From positions 39,136-103,135 of the forward strand of contig JARGPI010000025.1 in the NCBI GenBank assembly GCA_029213005.1: 64,000 nucleotides of DNA. Direction: 5' to 3'. Positions 1 to 8,542 of this stretch are shown piece by piece. The notes beneath the pieces were generated by a model. The model ran no database searches. It saw only the letters and a list, made by a program, of their open reading frames with translations, and was not told the origin of the DNA. Source of the stretch: Verrucomicrobiales bacterium. Its GTDB lineage: Bacteria > Verrucomicrobiota > Verrucomicrobiia > Verrucomicrobiales > DEV007. The stretch's first letter is position 1, and each line of letters opens with the position of its first letter. The position numbers were made by a program, and so were the translations under genes.

Positions 1-132
1 GATCGCGATATGAGACAGCAGTGTGTCCACCTCGACCCAGCCCCCCGGTTGCAAGGTGATGCCGGCGCTCTCCGGAGCGTGTCGAAGAATGTAACTGAGC
101 AATTTACTGACCTCTTTTTCCCGTCCTTTCAT
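1..132 (-). CDS. kptA: RNA 2'-phosphotransferase, N-terminal part (cut by window edge)
   Basis: The first 44 codons of a minus-strand gene run off the left edge of the window. The translation begins MKGREKEVSKLLSYILRH and continues with a Gly-Trp-x-x-Val-Asp segment. This matches the start of the Tpt1/KptA family (S/K-x-L-S-x-x-L-R-H followed by a GW-x-x-hD motif). Family members transfer the splice-junction 2'-phosphate of RNA to NAD; the role in bacteria, which mostly lack this splicing pathway, is unclear. The Arg-His of the first motif (LRH) is present and belongs to the NAD/RNA binding set known for the family. The C-terminal two thirds cannot be judged. Identification rests on the motif only. 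Confidence 0.75.
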   Translation of the reverse strand, partial: MKGREKEVSKLLSYILRHAPESAGITLQPGGWVEVDTLLSHIAI

Positions 133-210
133 AGTCCGCCGACCTTGCCGCGTTTCCAATCATAAACGCGGGGCTGAAAAAATACAGTTCAGGAGGGGCG
201 ATTCCGGAAA

Positions 211-246
211 CTGTACAGGGTACAGTCTCGCACTGTACCCTGTACA
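211..246. repeat. Interspersed palindromic repeat, family 1
   Basis: An inverted repeat is formed by CTGTACAGGGTACAGT and ACTGTACCCTGTACA around a short spacer. The same arms recur in gaps near 8907, 21570, 39202, 46659 and, degenerate, 62439. Here it lies between the start of kptA and the end of the small membrane protein gene. Each arm is itself partly palindromic (GTAC ... GTAC), so the unit can form a stable hairpin. Confidence 0.9.
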
Positions 247-281
247 AAATCAAAATTTACCGGGGGATTAATACCCGCAGG

Positions 282-593
282 CTACTTTTCGGTTTTGTCG
301 CTCACCGCCGGTTTCTCCATGAGCATCGCGATGATCATGAAAATGATCGAAAACGCGAGCAGGGCGAGGCTGATTTGCTGGGCGATAAAGGAGTCCTGAG
401 CAAACACCCGGATTTCCTCGGCCTGATAAAAGAAAAAGTCGCGAATCTGATCGGACTGCTCTCCTTTGGCCAATGCCTGACCAAACTCTCTAATTAACTC
501 GACGATACTGATGGCAAACGAAATCGACCGGTATTGGATAAACAGGCTGATTGCGGTGAATGCCAGCGAGGTATAGAGAAAGACTTTTCTCAT
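282..593 (-). CDS. Small membrane protein, unknown family
   Basis: A 103-residue protein with two predicted transmembrane helices (about residues 5-30 and 72-92). Between them is a charged, probably amphipathic stretch rich in Glu, Gln and Phe. A Lys/Glu tail ends the protein. No conserved motif is recognised. It starts 4 bases after the stop of thrH on the same strand, so the two genes are probably co-transcribed and translationally coupled. Function is unknown; a bitopic or hairpin inner-membrane protein is all that the sequence supports. Confidence 0.6.
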   Translation of the reverse strand: MRKVFLYTSLAFTAISLFIQYRSISFAISIVELIREFGQALAKGEQSDQIRDFFFYQAEEIRVFAQDSFIAQQISLALLAFSIIFMIIAMLMEKPAVSDKTEK

Positions 594-597
594 CGGG

Positions 598-1212
598 TCA
601 CTTCAGCAGGGCCTCCCGTGCTTTCGTGAATTCGGCTTTCAGCTGATCGTAATCGAGAGTCACCGGAAACTGGGGAAATTCCGCGATCACATTGTCGGGC
701 GGGCAGAAAAGTATGCCGCGATCCGCTTCGTTAAGCATCGTGGTATCGTTGTAGGAATCCCCGGCGGCGATCGTGGTGAAATTCAATTCCCGGAACCGGA
801 GCACGGCTTCCCGCTTTTGATCCGGCATTCTCAAGTTATAATCCTGAACCGAACCGTCATCCCCGATCGTGAGGTTGTGACAGAATAGGGTCGGATACCC
901 GAGCTGTTTCATAAACGGCGCGGCAAACTCGTAAAAAGTGTCGGACAAAATTACGACCTGCATCTCTCCGCGAAGCCAGTCCAGAAACTCGGCCGCTCCG
1001 TCGAGAGGAGTCAGTGTATCGATGACCTCCTGAATTTGACTGATTTTCAGACCGTGTTGATCAAGAATCCGAAGTCGCTGAGTCATCAGCTCATCATAAT
1101 CGGGGATATCCCGGGTCGTGGCGAGCAACTCGTCAATTCCGGTTTTTTTCGCAAAATTGACCCATATTTCAGGGATTAAAACCCCTTCTAAATCCAGACA
1201 AGCTATTTCCAT
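598..1212 (-). CDS. thrH: ThrH-type phosphoserine phosphatase / homoserine phosphotransferase
   Basis: A 204-residue HAD-superfamily enzyme. Motif I is CLDLEGVLIPE near the N-terminus (nucleophile Asp followed by Glu instead of the usual second Asp, as in ThrH), motif II is VILSDTFYEF and motif III/IV is AAGDSYNDTTML. ThrH of Pseudomonas dephosphorylates phosphoserine and can move the phosphate to homoserine, linking serine and threonine synthesis. The ATG at 1212 was chosen because the ThrH fold begins there (MEIACLDLEG); the longer open frame upstream to 1407 has no family support and would overlap kdsB. It is divergent from kdsB and followed closely by a small membrane protein gene. Cytoplasmic, length normal for the family. 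Confidence 0.92.
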   Translation of the reverse strand: MEIACLDLEGVLIPEIWVNFAKKTGIDELLATTRDIPDYDELMTQRLRILDQHGLKISQIQEVIDTLTPLDGAAEFLDWLRGEMQVVILSDTFYEFAAPFMKQLGYPTLFCHNLTIGDDGSVQDYNLRMPDQKREAVLRFRELNFTTIAAGDSYNDTTMLNEADRGILFCPPDNVIAEFPQFPVTLDYDQLKAEFTKAREALLK

Positions 1213-1358
1213 GATTCTCTTCGAACCTAGATAGTTTCGATCTCCGCGAAGTAAAATAAAAACTAGAATTTTGGCGATTTGGAGGTCGTCGGGATAATTA
1301 ATCTTCGGTGAAATAAAAAAACTTGGTACCCCCGCGATCCTGAGAGAAGGTCCCCTCC

Positions 1359-2102
1359 ATGGCGGAATATCACACCATTGGAGTGCTCCCGGCGCGCTGG
1401 GGCTCAACCCGGTTTCCGGGGAAACCTTTACATCTGATTGCTGGGAAACCTCTCATTCAGCATGTCTGGGACCAGTGCCGGAAGTGTGAAAACCTCGATC
1501 AGGTGGTCGTGGCGACTGATGATGAACGGATCATGGCTGGTGTCGAAGCCTTTGGTGGAAAAGCGATCATGACTCGCGATGATCATCCCAGCGGGACGGA
1601 TCGAATCGCAGAGGTGGCGGAGCAGATTCCCGAAGCGACCCACATCATCAATATCCAGGGCGATGAACCGCAGATCTGCCCGCAATTGATTGATGAACTG
1701 GTTGTTTCCATGACCTCGGATCCCGATTTGCCGATGATCACCGCAGCCAATCCGATGACGAGTGACGATCCCGCCGTGAACGATCCCAATGTCGTCAAAG
1801 TCACGATCGATGCCAACGGTCTCGCCCTCTATTTTTCCCGAAGCCCGATTCCCTATGCGAGAGAGCCGATCGAGGGGCTTACCTACTACCGGCACAAAGG
1901 AATTTATGGATTTCGTCGCGACTTTTTGTTGCAGTTTGTCGCTTGGTCGCCTTCGCTCCTCGAACGAACCGAATGCCTCGAACAACTCCGTGCCCTGGAG
2001 AACGGAGCGGACATAAAAGTGATTCTAACCAAAGACCAAAGCCCCGGCATTGACACCCCAGAACAGGCGTCGATACTGGACCAAAATTTACGAACTTCAT
2101 GA
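1359..2102 (+). CDS. kdsB: 3-deoxy-manno-octulosonate cytidylyltransferase (CMP-KDO synthetase)
   Basis: A 247-residue protein of normal KdsB length. It activates KDO with CTP to CMP-KDO for lipopolysaccharide inner core synthesis in the cytoplasm. The nucleotide-binding start LPARWGSTRFPGKPL, VVATDDERI, the HPSGTDRIAE segment and the NIQGDEP metal-binding motif are all present. A purine-rich ribosome site (gagagaagg) sits about 8 bases before the ATG. The stop codon overlaps the pyrG start (ATGA at 2099-2102), coupling CMP-KDO synthesis to CTP supply. The kdsB-pyrG order is one I recall from Chlamydiae and relatives. It shows the organism makes a KDO-containing outer membrane. Confidence 0.97.
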   Translation: MAEYHTIGVLPARWGSTRFPGKPLHLIAGKPLIQHVWDQCRKCENLDQVVVATDDERIMAGVEAFGGKAIMTRDDHPSGTDRIAEVAEQIPEATHIINIQGDEPQICPQLIDELVVSMTSDPDLPMITAANPMTSDDPAVNDPNVVKVTIDANGLALYFSRSPIPYAREPIEGLTYYRHKGIYGFRRDFLLQFVAWSPSLLERTECLEQLRALENGADIKVILTKDQSPGIDTPEQASILDQNLRTS

Positions 2103-3715
2103 AGTATATCTTCGTTACCGGAGGTGTGGTGAGTTCCCTTGGAAAAGGGCTCGCTGCGGCCGCACTGGGAACTCTTCTCGAACACCGGGGTTACCGGGTT
2201 CTTATCCAGAAATTTGATCCTTATTTGAATGTTGATCCCGGAACGATGAGTCCGTTTCAGCATGGGGAGGTCTATGTACTCGACGATGGTTCGGAAACGG
2301 ATCTGGATCTCGGGCACTACGAGCGTTTTACCAGTGGTCGACTTTCCAAGTTGAATAACCTGACGAGCGGCCAGGTGTATGAAACCGTGATTCAGAATGA
2401 GCGGGACGGGAAATACCTCGGTTCCACCGTTCAGGTGATCCCACACATCACCGATGTCATCAAACAGCGGATTCATGAGGTGTCTGAAAAGATGGCTCCC
2501 GATATTCTGATCACCGAAATCGGCGGGACCACCGGAGATATCGAAGGTCTGCCTTTCCTCGAAGCGCTTCGTCAATTCAAAGACGAGCAGGGTCACGAAA
2601 ACGTCGCCTTTATCCACGCGACACTGATTCCCTATATCAAAGCAGCGGAAGAGCTGAAGACCAAACCGACTCAGCAAAGTGTCGCGAAACTCCGGGAAAT
2701 CGGTATCGCCCCGGATATTCTGGTCTGTCGGTCGGAATACCCGATCGATGACGATATCAAACACAAGCTCGCCATGTTCTGTAACGTGCAGAAAGAGGCG
2801 GTGATACCTTTTGTCGACATCACCGGAACGATCTACGAAGCGCCACTCAAGCTATACGAAGAGGGGCTCGACCGGATCGTGTGCGATCGCCTCGGGCTGG
2901 AGCGTCAGAAGCCGGATCTTGTGGCGTGGAGAAACATGGTGGATCGGATCGTAAATCCCACTCACCGCGTCCGGATTGCGGTGGTCGGGAAATACATCGA
3001 ACTGCAGGATGCCTACAAATCGATTTACGAAGCGCTCACCCACGCCGGAGCCGCAAACGACACCAAAGTCAGAGTGGACCGGATCGACTCCTCCGATATC
3101 GAGAAAGAGGGCGCCCAGGATATTCTGAAAAAAGCGAACGGGATTCTGATCCCCGGTGGATTCGGCGAACGCGGTATCGAAGGTAAAGTGCTCGCTGCTC
3201 AGTTTGCCCGGGAAAACAACATTCCATTCTTCGGAATCTGTCTCGGTATGCAAATCGCGACAATCGAGTTTGCTCGGAATGTGCTGGGATTATCCGACGC
3301 TCACAGTGAAGAGTTTGAAGAGAAGACCACCAACCCGGTCATCCATTTGCTGGAAGAGCAGAAGTCGGTCACCAAAAAAGGTGGCAGCATGCGTCTCGGA
3401 CTCTGGGACACCAAGCTGAAGCCGGGCAGCAAAGTGCTCGATCTGTATGGAAAAGACTTCATTCGGGAACGTCACCGCCATCGCTACGAATTTAACCAGA
3501 AATACCGCGAGCAGTTCGAGGCCGCGGGGCTCACTCTCGCCGGAACCTCTCCCGATGGTGAACTGGGTGAAATCGTGGAGATTCCGTCTCATCCGTTTTT
3601 CATTGCTGTGCAGTTTCATCCGGAATTCCTGAGCAAGCCTACGGCTCCGCATCCGCTGTTCCGTGGATTTATCGAAGCCGCCCTGAAATTTCGGAAAGGC
3701 GAGACGGAGGAGTAG
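2099..3715 (+). CDS. pyrG: CTP synthase
   Basis: A 538-residue full-length CTP synthase: an N-terminal amidoligase domain (MKYIFVTGGVVSSLGKGLAA, P-loop-like) and a C-terminal class I glutamine amidotransferase. The catalytic Cys381 lies in GICLGMQ and the His-Glu pair in FHPEF near the end. It converts UTP, ATP and glutamine to CTP. The start overlaps the kdsB stop by 4 bases. A hairpin with a T run follows directly (3726-3746), so kdsB-pyrG looks like a two-gene operon. Nothing unusual in the sequence. Confidence 0.98.
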   Translation: MKYIFVTGGVVSSLGKGLAAAALGTLLEHRGYRVLIQKFDPYLNVDPGTMSPFQHGEVYVLDDGSETDLDLGHYERFTSGRLSKLNNLTSGQVYETVIQNERDGKYLGSTVQVIPHITDVIKQRIHEVSEKMAPDILITEIGGTTGDIEGLPFLEALRQFKDEQGHENVAFIHATLIPYIKAAEELKTKPTQQSVAKLREIGIAPDILVCRSEYPIDDDIKHKLAMFCNVQKEAVIPFVDITGTIYEAPLKLYEEGLDRIVCDRLGLERQKPDLVAWRNMVDRIVNPTHRVRIAVVGKYIELQDAYKSIYEALTHAGAANDTKVRVDRIDSSDIEKEGAQDILKKANGILIPGGFGERGIEGKVLAAQFARENNIPFFGICLGMQIATIEFARNVLGLSDAHSEEFEEKTTNPVIHLLEEQKSVTKKGGSMRLGLWDTKLKPGSKVLDLYGKDFIRERHRHRYEFNQKYREQFEAAGLTLAGTSPDGELGEIVEIPSHPFFIAVQFHPEFLSKPTAPHPLFRGFIEAALKFRKGETEE

Positions 3716-3725
3716 TCGATTTGGG

Positions 3726-3746
3726 GACGCCAATCGCGTCTTTTTT
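3726..3746 (+). terminator. Rho-independent terminator after pyrG
   Basis: GACGC / GCGTC arms around a 5-base loop, followed directly by six T residues, 11 bases after the pyrG stop codon. This is a textbook intrinsic terminator on the plus strand. Confidence 0.8.
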
Positions 3747-3787
3747 AAGATTGCCGGTCCCTCATTCGCCACCTACGATGAGGCACT

Positions 3788-4846
3788 ATGAAGTGCCTCG
3801 CCTCTCTTTTCGTGTCCGCAGTCATTCTGGCATCCGTCAGTTCAGCGGACGATGCCAAAGTCCTCAGACTCCCCGGACTGGACGGGCCAGGTAAAGGGAA
3901 AAAGGTAGTTCTCATCGCCGGGGATGAGGAATATCGGACCGAGGAATCGATGCCGATGCTCGGCAAAATTCTGAGTCAAAATTATGGCTTTGACTGTGTC
4001 GTGGTGTTTTCCTGGGATAAAGCAGGCAAGTATATCGACCCTAACAATCAGGAGGGACTGAGAGGTCTCTCAGAGCTGAAAGGTGCCGATCTCATGATCA
4101 TCGGAACCCGCTTCCGCAAGCCCGACGCGGAGCAGGCTCAATACATCGTCGATTATTTGAACTCCGGACAGCCCGTCATCGGAATTCGCACGGCGACTCA
4201 CGCCTTCAACGGCGACGGTAAATTTGGAAAGATCCCCTACGGCAAATGGGGGCGCGAGATCCTCGGCGAACAGTGGGTGAGTCACCACGGTGCTCACAAA
4301 AAGCAGGGGGCCCGCGCCGTGGTTGATATAGAGAATTCCGTGCATTCTATATTGCGAGGGGTTTCCGATGTCTTTGGTCCATCCGATGTATATGGAGTCA
4401 AACATCTCGATGAAGAGAATGATATCGTATTGCTGCGGGGCGCCGTCACCGAATCCCTCGCTCCTGATTCATCGATCGTCAAAGGCCCTCAGAATGAGCC
4501 GATGCAGGCCCTCGCCTGGTTACATAATTATGTCGGTCCGAACGGAGCCGCTCAAGGGCAATCATTTTGCACCACGATGGGCGCGTCTGTAGATCTGGTA
4601 AATCCCGATCTGCGTCGCCTCCTCGTAAACGCGGCTTTCTATCTAACAGGTTTGGATATCCCGATGGAGGCCGATGTGGACTATGTCGATCCGTTTTATC
4701 CCAGCTTTTTCGGATTCATCAAAGATCCGAACTGGTATAAAGATCTCGATTATCAACCCGAAGACTTCGGGCTCGGGAAAACACCTCACTCTCCGGATCC
4801 CAAGGGTTCGCCGGAGTGGAACTTTCGTGACAAACCATCTCAATAG
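3788..4846 (+). CDS. Secreted ThuA-like domain protein
   Basis: A 352-residue exported protein with an N-terminal signal peptide (about residues 1-19, MKCLASLFVSAVILASVSS). The body is ThuA-like, a class I glutamine-amidotransferase-like fold common in Planctomycetes and Verrucomicrobia. Visible landmarks are KKVVLIAGDEEYRTEES, GADLMIIGTRFRKPD, the GQPVIGIRTATHAF segment and the HHGAHKKQGA segment. The family is linked to sugar or glycan metabolism (trehalose utilisation in rhizobia) but its reaction is not established. The stop lies 9 bases before the sirtuin gene, suggesting co-transcription. A weak alternative is a general carbohydrate-binding domain protein. Confidence 0.85.
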   Translation: MKCLASLFVSAVILASVSSADDAKVLRLPGLDGPGKGKKVVLIAGDEEYRTEESMPMLGKILSQNYGFDCVVVFSWDKAGKYIDPNNQEGLRGLSELKGADLMIIGTRFRKPDAEQAQYIVDYLNSGQPVIGIRTATHAFNGDGKFGKIPYGKWGREILGEQWVSHHGAHKKQGARAVVDIENSVHSILRGVSDVFGPSDVYGVKHLDEENDIVLLRGAVTESLAPDSSIVKGPQNEPMQALAWLHNYVGPNGAAQGQSFCTTMGASVDLVNPDLRRLLVNAAFYLTGLDIPMEADVDYVDPFYPSFFGFIKDPNWYKDLDYQPEDFGLGKTPHSPDPKGSPEWNFRDKPSQ

Positions 4847-4855
4847 TCCGGGTTA

Positions 4856-5560
4856 ATGAGCGATAAGCCGGGAAAACTCGTCATTTTAACCGGAGCCGGG
4901 ATCTCAGCGGAATCCGGTCTCCAAACCTTCCGCGATGCCAATGGGTTGTGGGAGGGGCATCGTCCAGAAGACGTCGCAACGCCCGAAGCCTTCGAGTCGA
5001 ATCCGGAGATGGTGCATCGCTTCTACAACGCCCGACGGCAGAAGCTAAGCGAAGTCGAACCGAACGCAGGGCATCGCGTCCTCGTCGAGCTAGAGAACTA
5101 TCTCGGGGACGATTTCCTTCTCGTTACCCAAAACGTCGACGATCTCCACGAAAGGGCAGGGAGTCAGCGGGTCATTCATCTACACGGCGAACTTCTTAAA
5201 AAACGTTGTGCGTGGTGCGGTGTCTCCGGGGATTGTGATTCGGACCTGAGTCTGGCAGACGTCTGTCCGGATTGCGGAAAAGACGAAGGGATGCGTCCCC
5301 ACATCGTCTGGTTTGGCGAGATGCCATTTCAGATGGAAGAAGTATTTACCGCCCTCTCCGAAGCTGATCAATTCTGGGCGATAGGGACCAGCGGAAATGT
5401 CTATCCCGCAGCCGGGTTCGTCGAGATCGCAAAAGCTGCCGGTGCCTCAACTACAGAAATCAATCTCGATGCGGCCGTCAATACCGCAGTATTTGACCAG
5501 TCAATCATCGGTCCCGCCACCGAAACCCTGCCGGCTTTGGTGAAGACCATAGTTCCCTGA
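4856..5560 (+). CDS. cobB: NAD-dependent protein deacylase (sirtuin, CobB/SIRT5-like)
   Basis: A 234-residue class III sirtuin. It removes acyl groups from lysine using NAD. The NAD motif GAGISAESGLQTFR is at about 13-26 and TQNVDD at 91-96. The catalytic His110 is in HLHGEL. The structural zinc site has four Cys (118, 121, 137, 140). The Tyr57-x-x-Arg60 pair (FYNARR) is the signature of CobB/SIRT5-type enzymes that prefer succinyl and malonyl groups. It follows the ThuA gene by 9 bases and converges with the next minus-strand gene 2 bases away. Cytoplasmic. Confidence 0.95.
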   Translation: MSDKPGKLVILTGAGISAESGLQTFRDANGLWEGHRPEDVATPEAFESNPEMVHRFYNARRQKLSEVEPNAGHRVLVELENYLGDDFLLVTQNVDDLHERAGSQRVIHLHGELLKKRCAWCGVSGDCDSDLSLADVCPDCGKDEGMRPHIVWFGEMPFQMEEVFTALSEADQFWAIGTSGNVYPAAGFVEIAKAAGASTTEINLDAAVNTAVFDQSIIGPATETLPALVKTIVP

Positions 5561-5562
5561 TT

Positions 5563-6360
5563 TTATATCAGCTCGCTAATCACTTCGATCACTTTTTCGA
5601 TGCCGGCGTCGAGGCCTTTGTATATCGCTACCTCTTCGGGCATGGTGGAAAGCTGTTGGAGCAGGCCCTGCAAAATTTCAGGTTCATCGGAGAGTTCGGT
5701 GAGGGCGATTGGATTGATTCGGATACCCATGAGGACACCGTGGGGGATTTTTACAAAGGATTGATGCTCGATCCGGAGATAGATTTCGTTGGGTGAAATC
5801 GAAGAGTCGAGCCGCGGGCGCTGCAGCGCCGGATGATAGTTCAATTGATTCGAGCGGGTCAGGCTCCAGTTTTCACGATAGAAACTCTGATCTGCCGGGA
5901 TCCGTTCCAGAAAACGGGTGATGGAATGGCCTATGGAGCGGTTTAAGCCCGGGACGCGGTCGTGAATTTCATCGAGGGTTTTGCCGACTGAGTCCTGAAG
6001 ATCCCAGGACGAAGCCATGCAGACGCAGCCTGCTGCAAGGGTGAAGGTCGCACCGTCGAGCAGGATAAAATCGGGCTCCCAGAAGCGGCCGAGATCAATG
6101 AGGTTTCCCTCGGAAACCGGTGTTGGTAGCATTTCCCAGTCCGCAGCCAGTTTCCAGCAATCCTGGATAAGCACATCTCCTTTCGGCGACGACGCGAGGC
6201 AGAGTTCCGGTGCGGTATCGAGCCAGTGAAGGCGTTCTTTTTGCGGGGAGTCAGCAGCGGCGGTTTCGGAGAAGAACGATTTTGCTCCCTGACGCATCCG
6301 CATCTTCCAACTGAAGTCGTTGGGAGTGAAAAGATGTCTTACTTCGTCGCCGCGCTTCAT
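5563..6360 (-). CDS. Haem-dependent oxidative N-demethylase-like protein (DUF3445)
   Basis: A 265-residue protein of the DUF3445 / HODM alpha-subunit-like family. Landmarks are the PDFILLDGATFTLAAGCVC core, the SSWDLQDSVGKTL segment with nearby HDRVPGL, the RENWSLTRSNQLNYHP segment and LRIEHQSFVKIPH. The characterised member uses haem to oxidise dimethylamine, but most homologues are of unknown substrate. No signal peptide. Its ATG overlaps the stop of the upstream metallopeptidase gene (ATGA), so the two are translationally coupled. The pairing of a cytoplasmic haem oxidase-like protein with an exported peptidase has no explanation that I know. Confidence 0.8.
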   Translation of the reverse strand: MKRGDEVRHLFTPNDFSWKMRMRQGAKSFFSETAAADSPQKERLHWLDTAPELCLASSPKGDVLIQDCWKLAADWEMLPTPVSEGNLIDLGRFWEPDFILLDGATFTLAAGCVCMASSWDLQDSVGKTLDEIHDRVPGLNRSIGHSITRFLERIPADQSFYRENWSLTRSNQLNYHPALQRPRLDSSISPNEIYLRIEHQSFVKIPHGVLMGIRINPIALTELSDEPEILQGLLQQLSTMPEEVAIYKGLDAGIEKVIEVISELI

Positions 6361-7154
6361 TCTTTCTCATCCACACCCCACAGTTTTTTCACGAGGTCGT
6401 GCATTTCCGGATCGTGAGAGAGCAGCTCCGCCCGGTTAAACGGGAAGAAGTCGTTTTTACCGAAGTAGGCTTCACTCGATTCGGCAAAGTATTCCATCGG
6501 GTTGCTCATCGCGTAGGCTCTATCGGTAGTAGTCCGGTTGCCGTCGAAGCGCGCTACTTCGTTATAGCTTCCGGATTTCTCCGCGCGTTTGAAGGTAGCT
6601 CTCAACTCGGGGTTCCGGTAGCCCTCCGCGAGCACGCGGTCGTGATAGGCGTGGGAGAGTTCATGTAGTAGCAGGTAGGGCATTCTGCGGTTTTCAAAGG
6701 CAAAAATCCTCACGTTACTGATTTCGATGGCCCGCCCCATCTCAGGATCTCGATGGTTGTTAACGAGCCATTCGACATTGGGGTGGTATTCGGCTTTCCC
6801 TCGTTGCCCGGGGTAGGTGGGATTGATCCAGATAGGGACTTTACGGACCTCTGCCAATGCTCTCTCCGGAAGGGCTTCCACAACTCGTTTGAGCTGCTGG
6901 TCGAGAATAGGGAGCATCGTCAGGGTGAGATCGGTCTCCATTCCCACCAGTTTATCGTTCAAAAAGATGGTCCAACCCCTCATCGTAAAACGGCAGTGGC
7001 CGGGCTTGGTGAAATTCAGGTCATCGATCAAGTGACCGGGGAGAGTCTCTGCGATAAACGTTTCCCTGGCACCGCCTTCCGGTTCCGCGCCTGAACCCGA
7101 ATTCACGATGAGGAGGAGAGTCGCTATCAGGTAGCCAATTGTGGAACGTTTCAT
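6357..7154 (-). CDS. Secreted zinc metallopeptidase, HExxH type
   Basis: A 265-residue exported protein: signal peptide about 1-22, then a domain containing LLLHELSHAYHDRVL (HExxH zinc motif) and, about 55 residues further, NPMEYFAESSEAYFG, where a Glu is placed as the third zinc ligand of gluzincin-like peptidases. The arrangement resembles the lethal-factor catalytic-like (ATLF-like) peptidases of bacteria, but the exact family is uncertain. It probably cleaves proteins or peptides in the periplasm or outside the cell. First gene of a two-gene minus-strand operon with the DUF3445 gene (4-base overlap). Confidence 0.8.
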   Translation of the reverse strand: MKRSTIGYLIATLLLIVNSGSGAEPEGGARETFIAETLPGHLIDDLNFTKPGHCRFTMRGWTIFLNDKLVGMETDLTLTMLPILDQQLKRVVEALPERALAEVRKVPIWINPTYPGQRGKAEYHPNVEWLVNNHRDPEMGRAIEISNVRIFAFENRRMPYLLLHELSHAYHDRVLAEGYRNPELRATFKRAEKSGSYNEVARFDGNRTTTDRAYAMSNPMEYFAESSEAYFGKNDFFPFNRAELLSHDPEMHDLVKKLWGVDEKE

Positions 7155-7435
7155 AATTTACCTTCCAATAGGAAACAGGGTTTTGATTCGAAAAGCAATA
7201 CCGTGATGGTTGCGCCTTCTAAACCCGGTGTTGGAACGGGGTGTGATGGGAAAAGTTGCCGGATTACCGATTTAGTTACTGGTAAATCAGTTAGCGTTGA
7301 TAGAAATGACTAAAATACGTAAGTTTTAAGCCTCAAATCTACAGGGTTTTGATTTGAATTTCGGTGGTTGTACGAATAACCGTTAGGGGTGATTTCTCTT
7401 GAAATCTCCATTCGAACACAAACTCAATCAGGATC

Positions 7436-8542
7436 ATGACGCTATTTTTTAAATCACTTCGATCCCCCTCCCACAGGCTTGCGTGGCTTTTTATTCTCAC
7501 CGCAGGTTTTTCGTTGGCCAAAGAACCGGCGGAGATCATCTCTCCGGATTTTCTGGAAAACCGCACCGTTAAACTGACTCAGACCGTTAATCTGCGGGAT
7601 GTGCCGGAGGGCGCGGGGAAAGTTCAGCTATGGATTCCGGTGCCATCCGATCAGAATTGGCAGCGCGTTCTCGACATCTCCGTCCAGGAAGCCCCGGGAG
7701 ATTGGAAGATCGTTCCTCAGAAAGAGAGCCAGGGAAACTTTCTCTATACCGAAGTGATCAATCCTCCTCCGGGAGATCTGAATGTAACGGTCAGTTGTAT
7801 CGTGAAGCGGGAGGGAGTGCATTTTCCAATCGAGAATCTGCCAAAGGCTCGCAACATCCAGACGGACTTTTTCCAAACCAATCTTGATACCTCAGTGCCT
7901 CTGATGGGCACCAGCAAGTCCGTTGAAGAAATGGCTCTCGAGGCTTGCGGAGATGAAACCGATGTCGCAAAGCAGGCCGTCAGTCTGGTTCGGAAAGTGG
8001 CGGAATATGCCGATCACTACTCCAAGGATCCAACTAAACCTCACTGTGGAATCGGTTCGGCTGATGACTGTATGCAAAACGGCGGCGGATGCTGCACCGA
8101 TCTGCATTCTCTATTTATTGCCATGGCGAGAACGCGGAAGATTGCGGCGCGGATGCAGTATGGCTACCGTCTTCTCGACTCCCGGGAAAACAAAGAGCAC
8201 GACCCCGGCTATCGTTGCTGGGTTGAGTATTTTATTCCGGGTGCCGGTTGGGTTCCCACTGATATTGTCGCGGCTGATAATGCCAGCGAAACCAATCCCT
8301 ATAAGTGGGCGTCCCTCGGGCCATATCGGGTTTGGCTGTGGGAAGGACGCAGTTTCGAGCTGACACCCTCGAACTCATCCGGCGCGGTTGATACGATGAT
8401 CTGCGGCTGGGCCGAAATTGACGGGAAACCCGTTGACCCATTACCGGGCTTTGATAATTCGCCGCCCAAAATGACAAGAAAAGTCACTTTCGAAATTCTC
8501 GATCACCAACGTCCCGAGGGCGCACCGAAATTACCGGAATAG
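7436..8542 (+). CDS. Secreted transglutaminase-like protein, catalytic His apparently replaced
   Basis: A 368-residue exported protein with a signal peptide of about 28 residues. It has an N-terminal beta-rich region (about 40-130) and a transglutaminase-like core. The core Cys is in GGGCCTDLHSLF (Cys219/220, Asp222). The Asp of the triad is in GWVPTD (Asp276). At the usual H-x-W position the sequence reads R260-C-W (GYRCWVEYF), one base from His (CGT for CAT). Family members act as peptidases or are inactive binding proteins. The Arg suggests either a non-catalytic member or a change in the triad; His255 five residues upstream might substitute. An AGGA ribosome site precedes the ATG at 7436. 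Confidence 0.82.
   Translation: MTLFFKSLRSPSHRLAWLFILTAGFSLAKEPAEIISPDFLENRTVKLTQTVNLRDVPEGAGKVQLWIPVPSDQNWQRVLDISVQEAPGDWKIVPQKESQGNFLYTEVINPPPGDLNVTVSCIVKREGVHFPIENLPKARNIQTDFFQTNLDTSVPLMGTSKSVEEMALEACGDETDVAKQAVSLVRKVAEYADHYSKDPTKPHCGIGSADDCMQNGGGCCTDLHSLFIAMARTRKIAARMQYGYRLLDSRENKEHDPGYRCWVEYFIPGAGWVPTDIVAADNASETNPYKWASLGPYRVWLWEGRSFELTPSNSSGAVDTMICGWAEIDGKPVDPLPGFDNSPPKMTRKVTFEILDHQRPEGAPKLPE

Noticed and set aside
1904..2764. A 286-codon open frame antisense to kdsB and pyrG
   Set aside because: Its translation has no domain features and mirrors conserved pyrG coding sequence.
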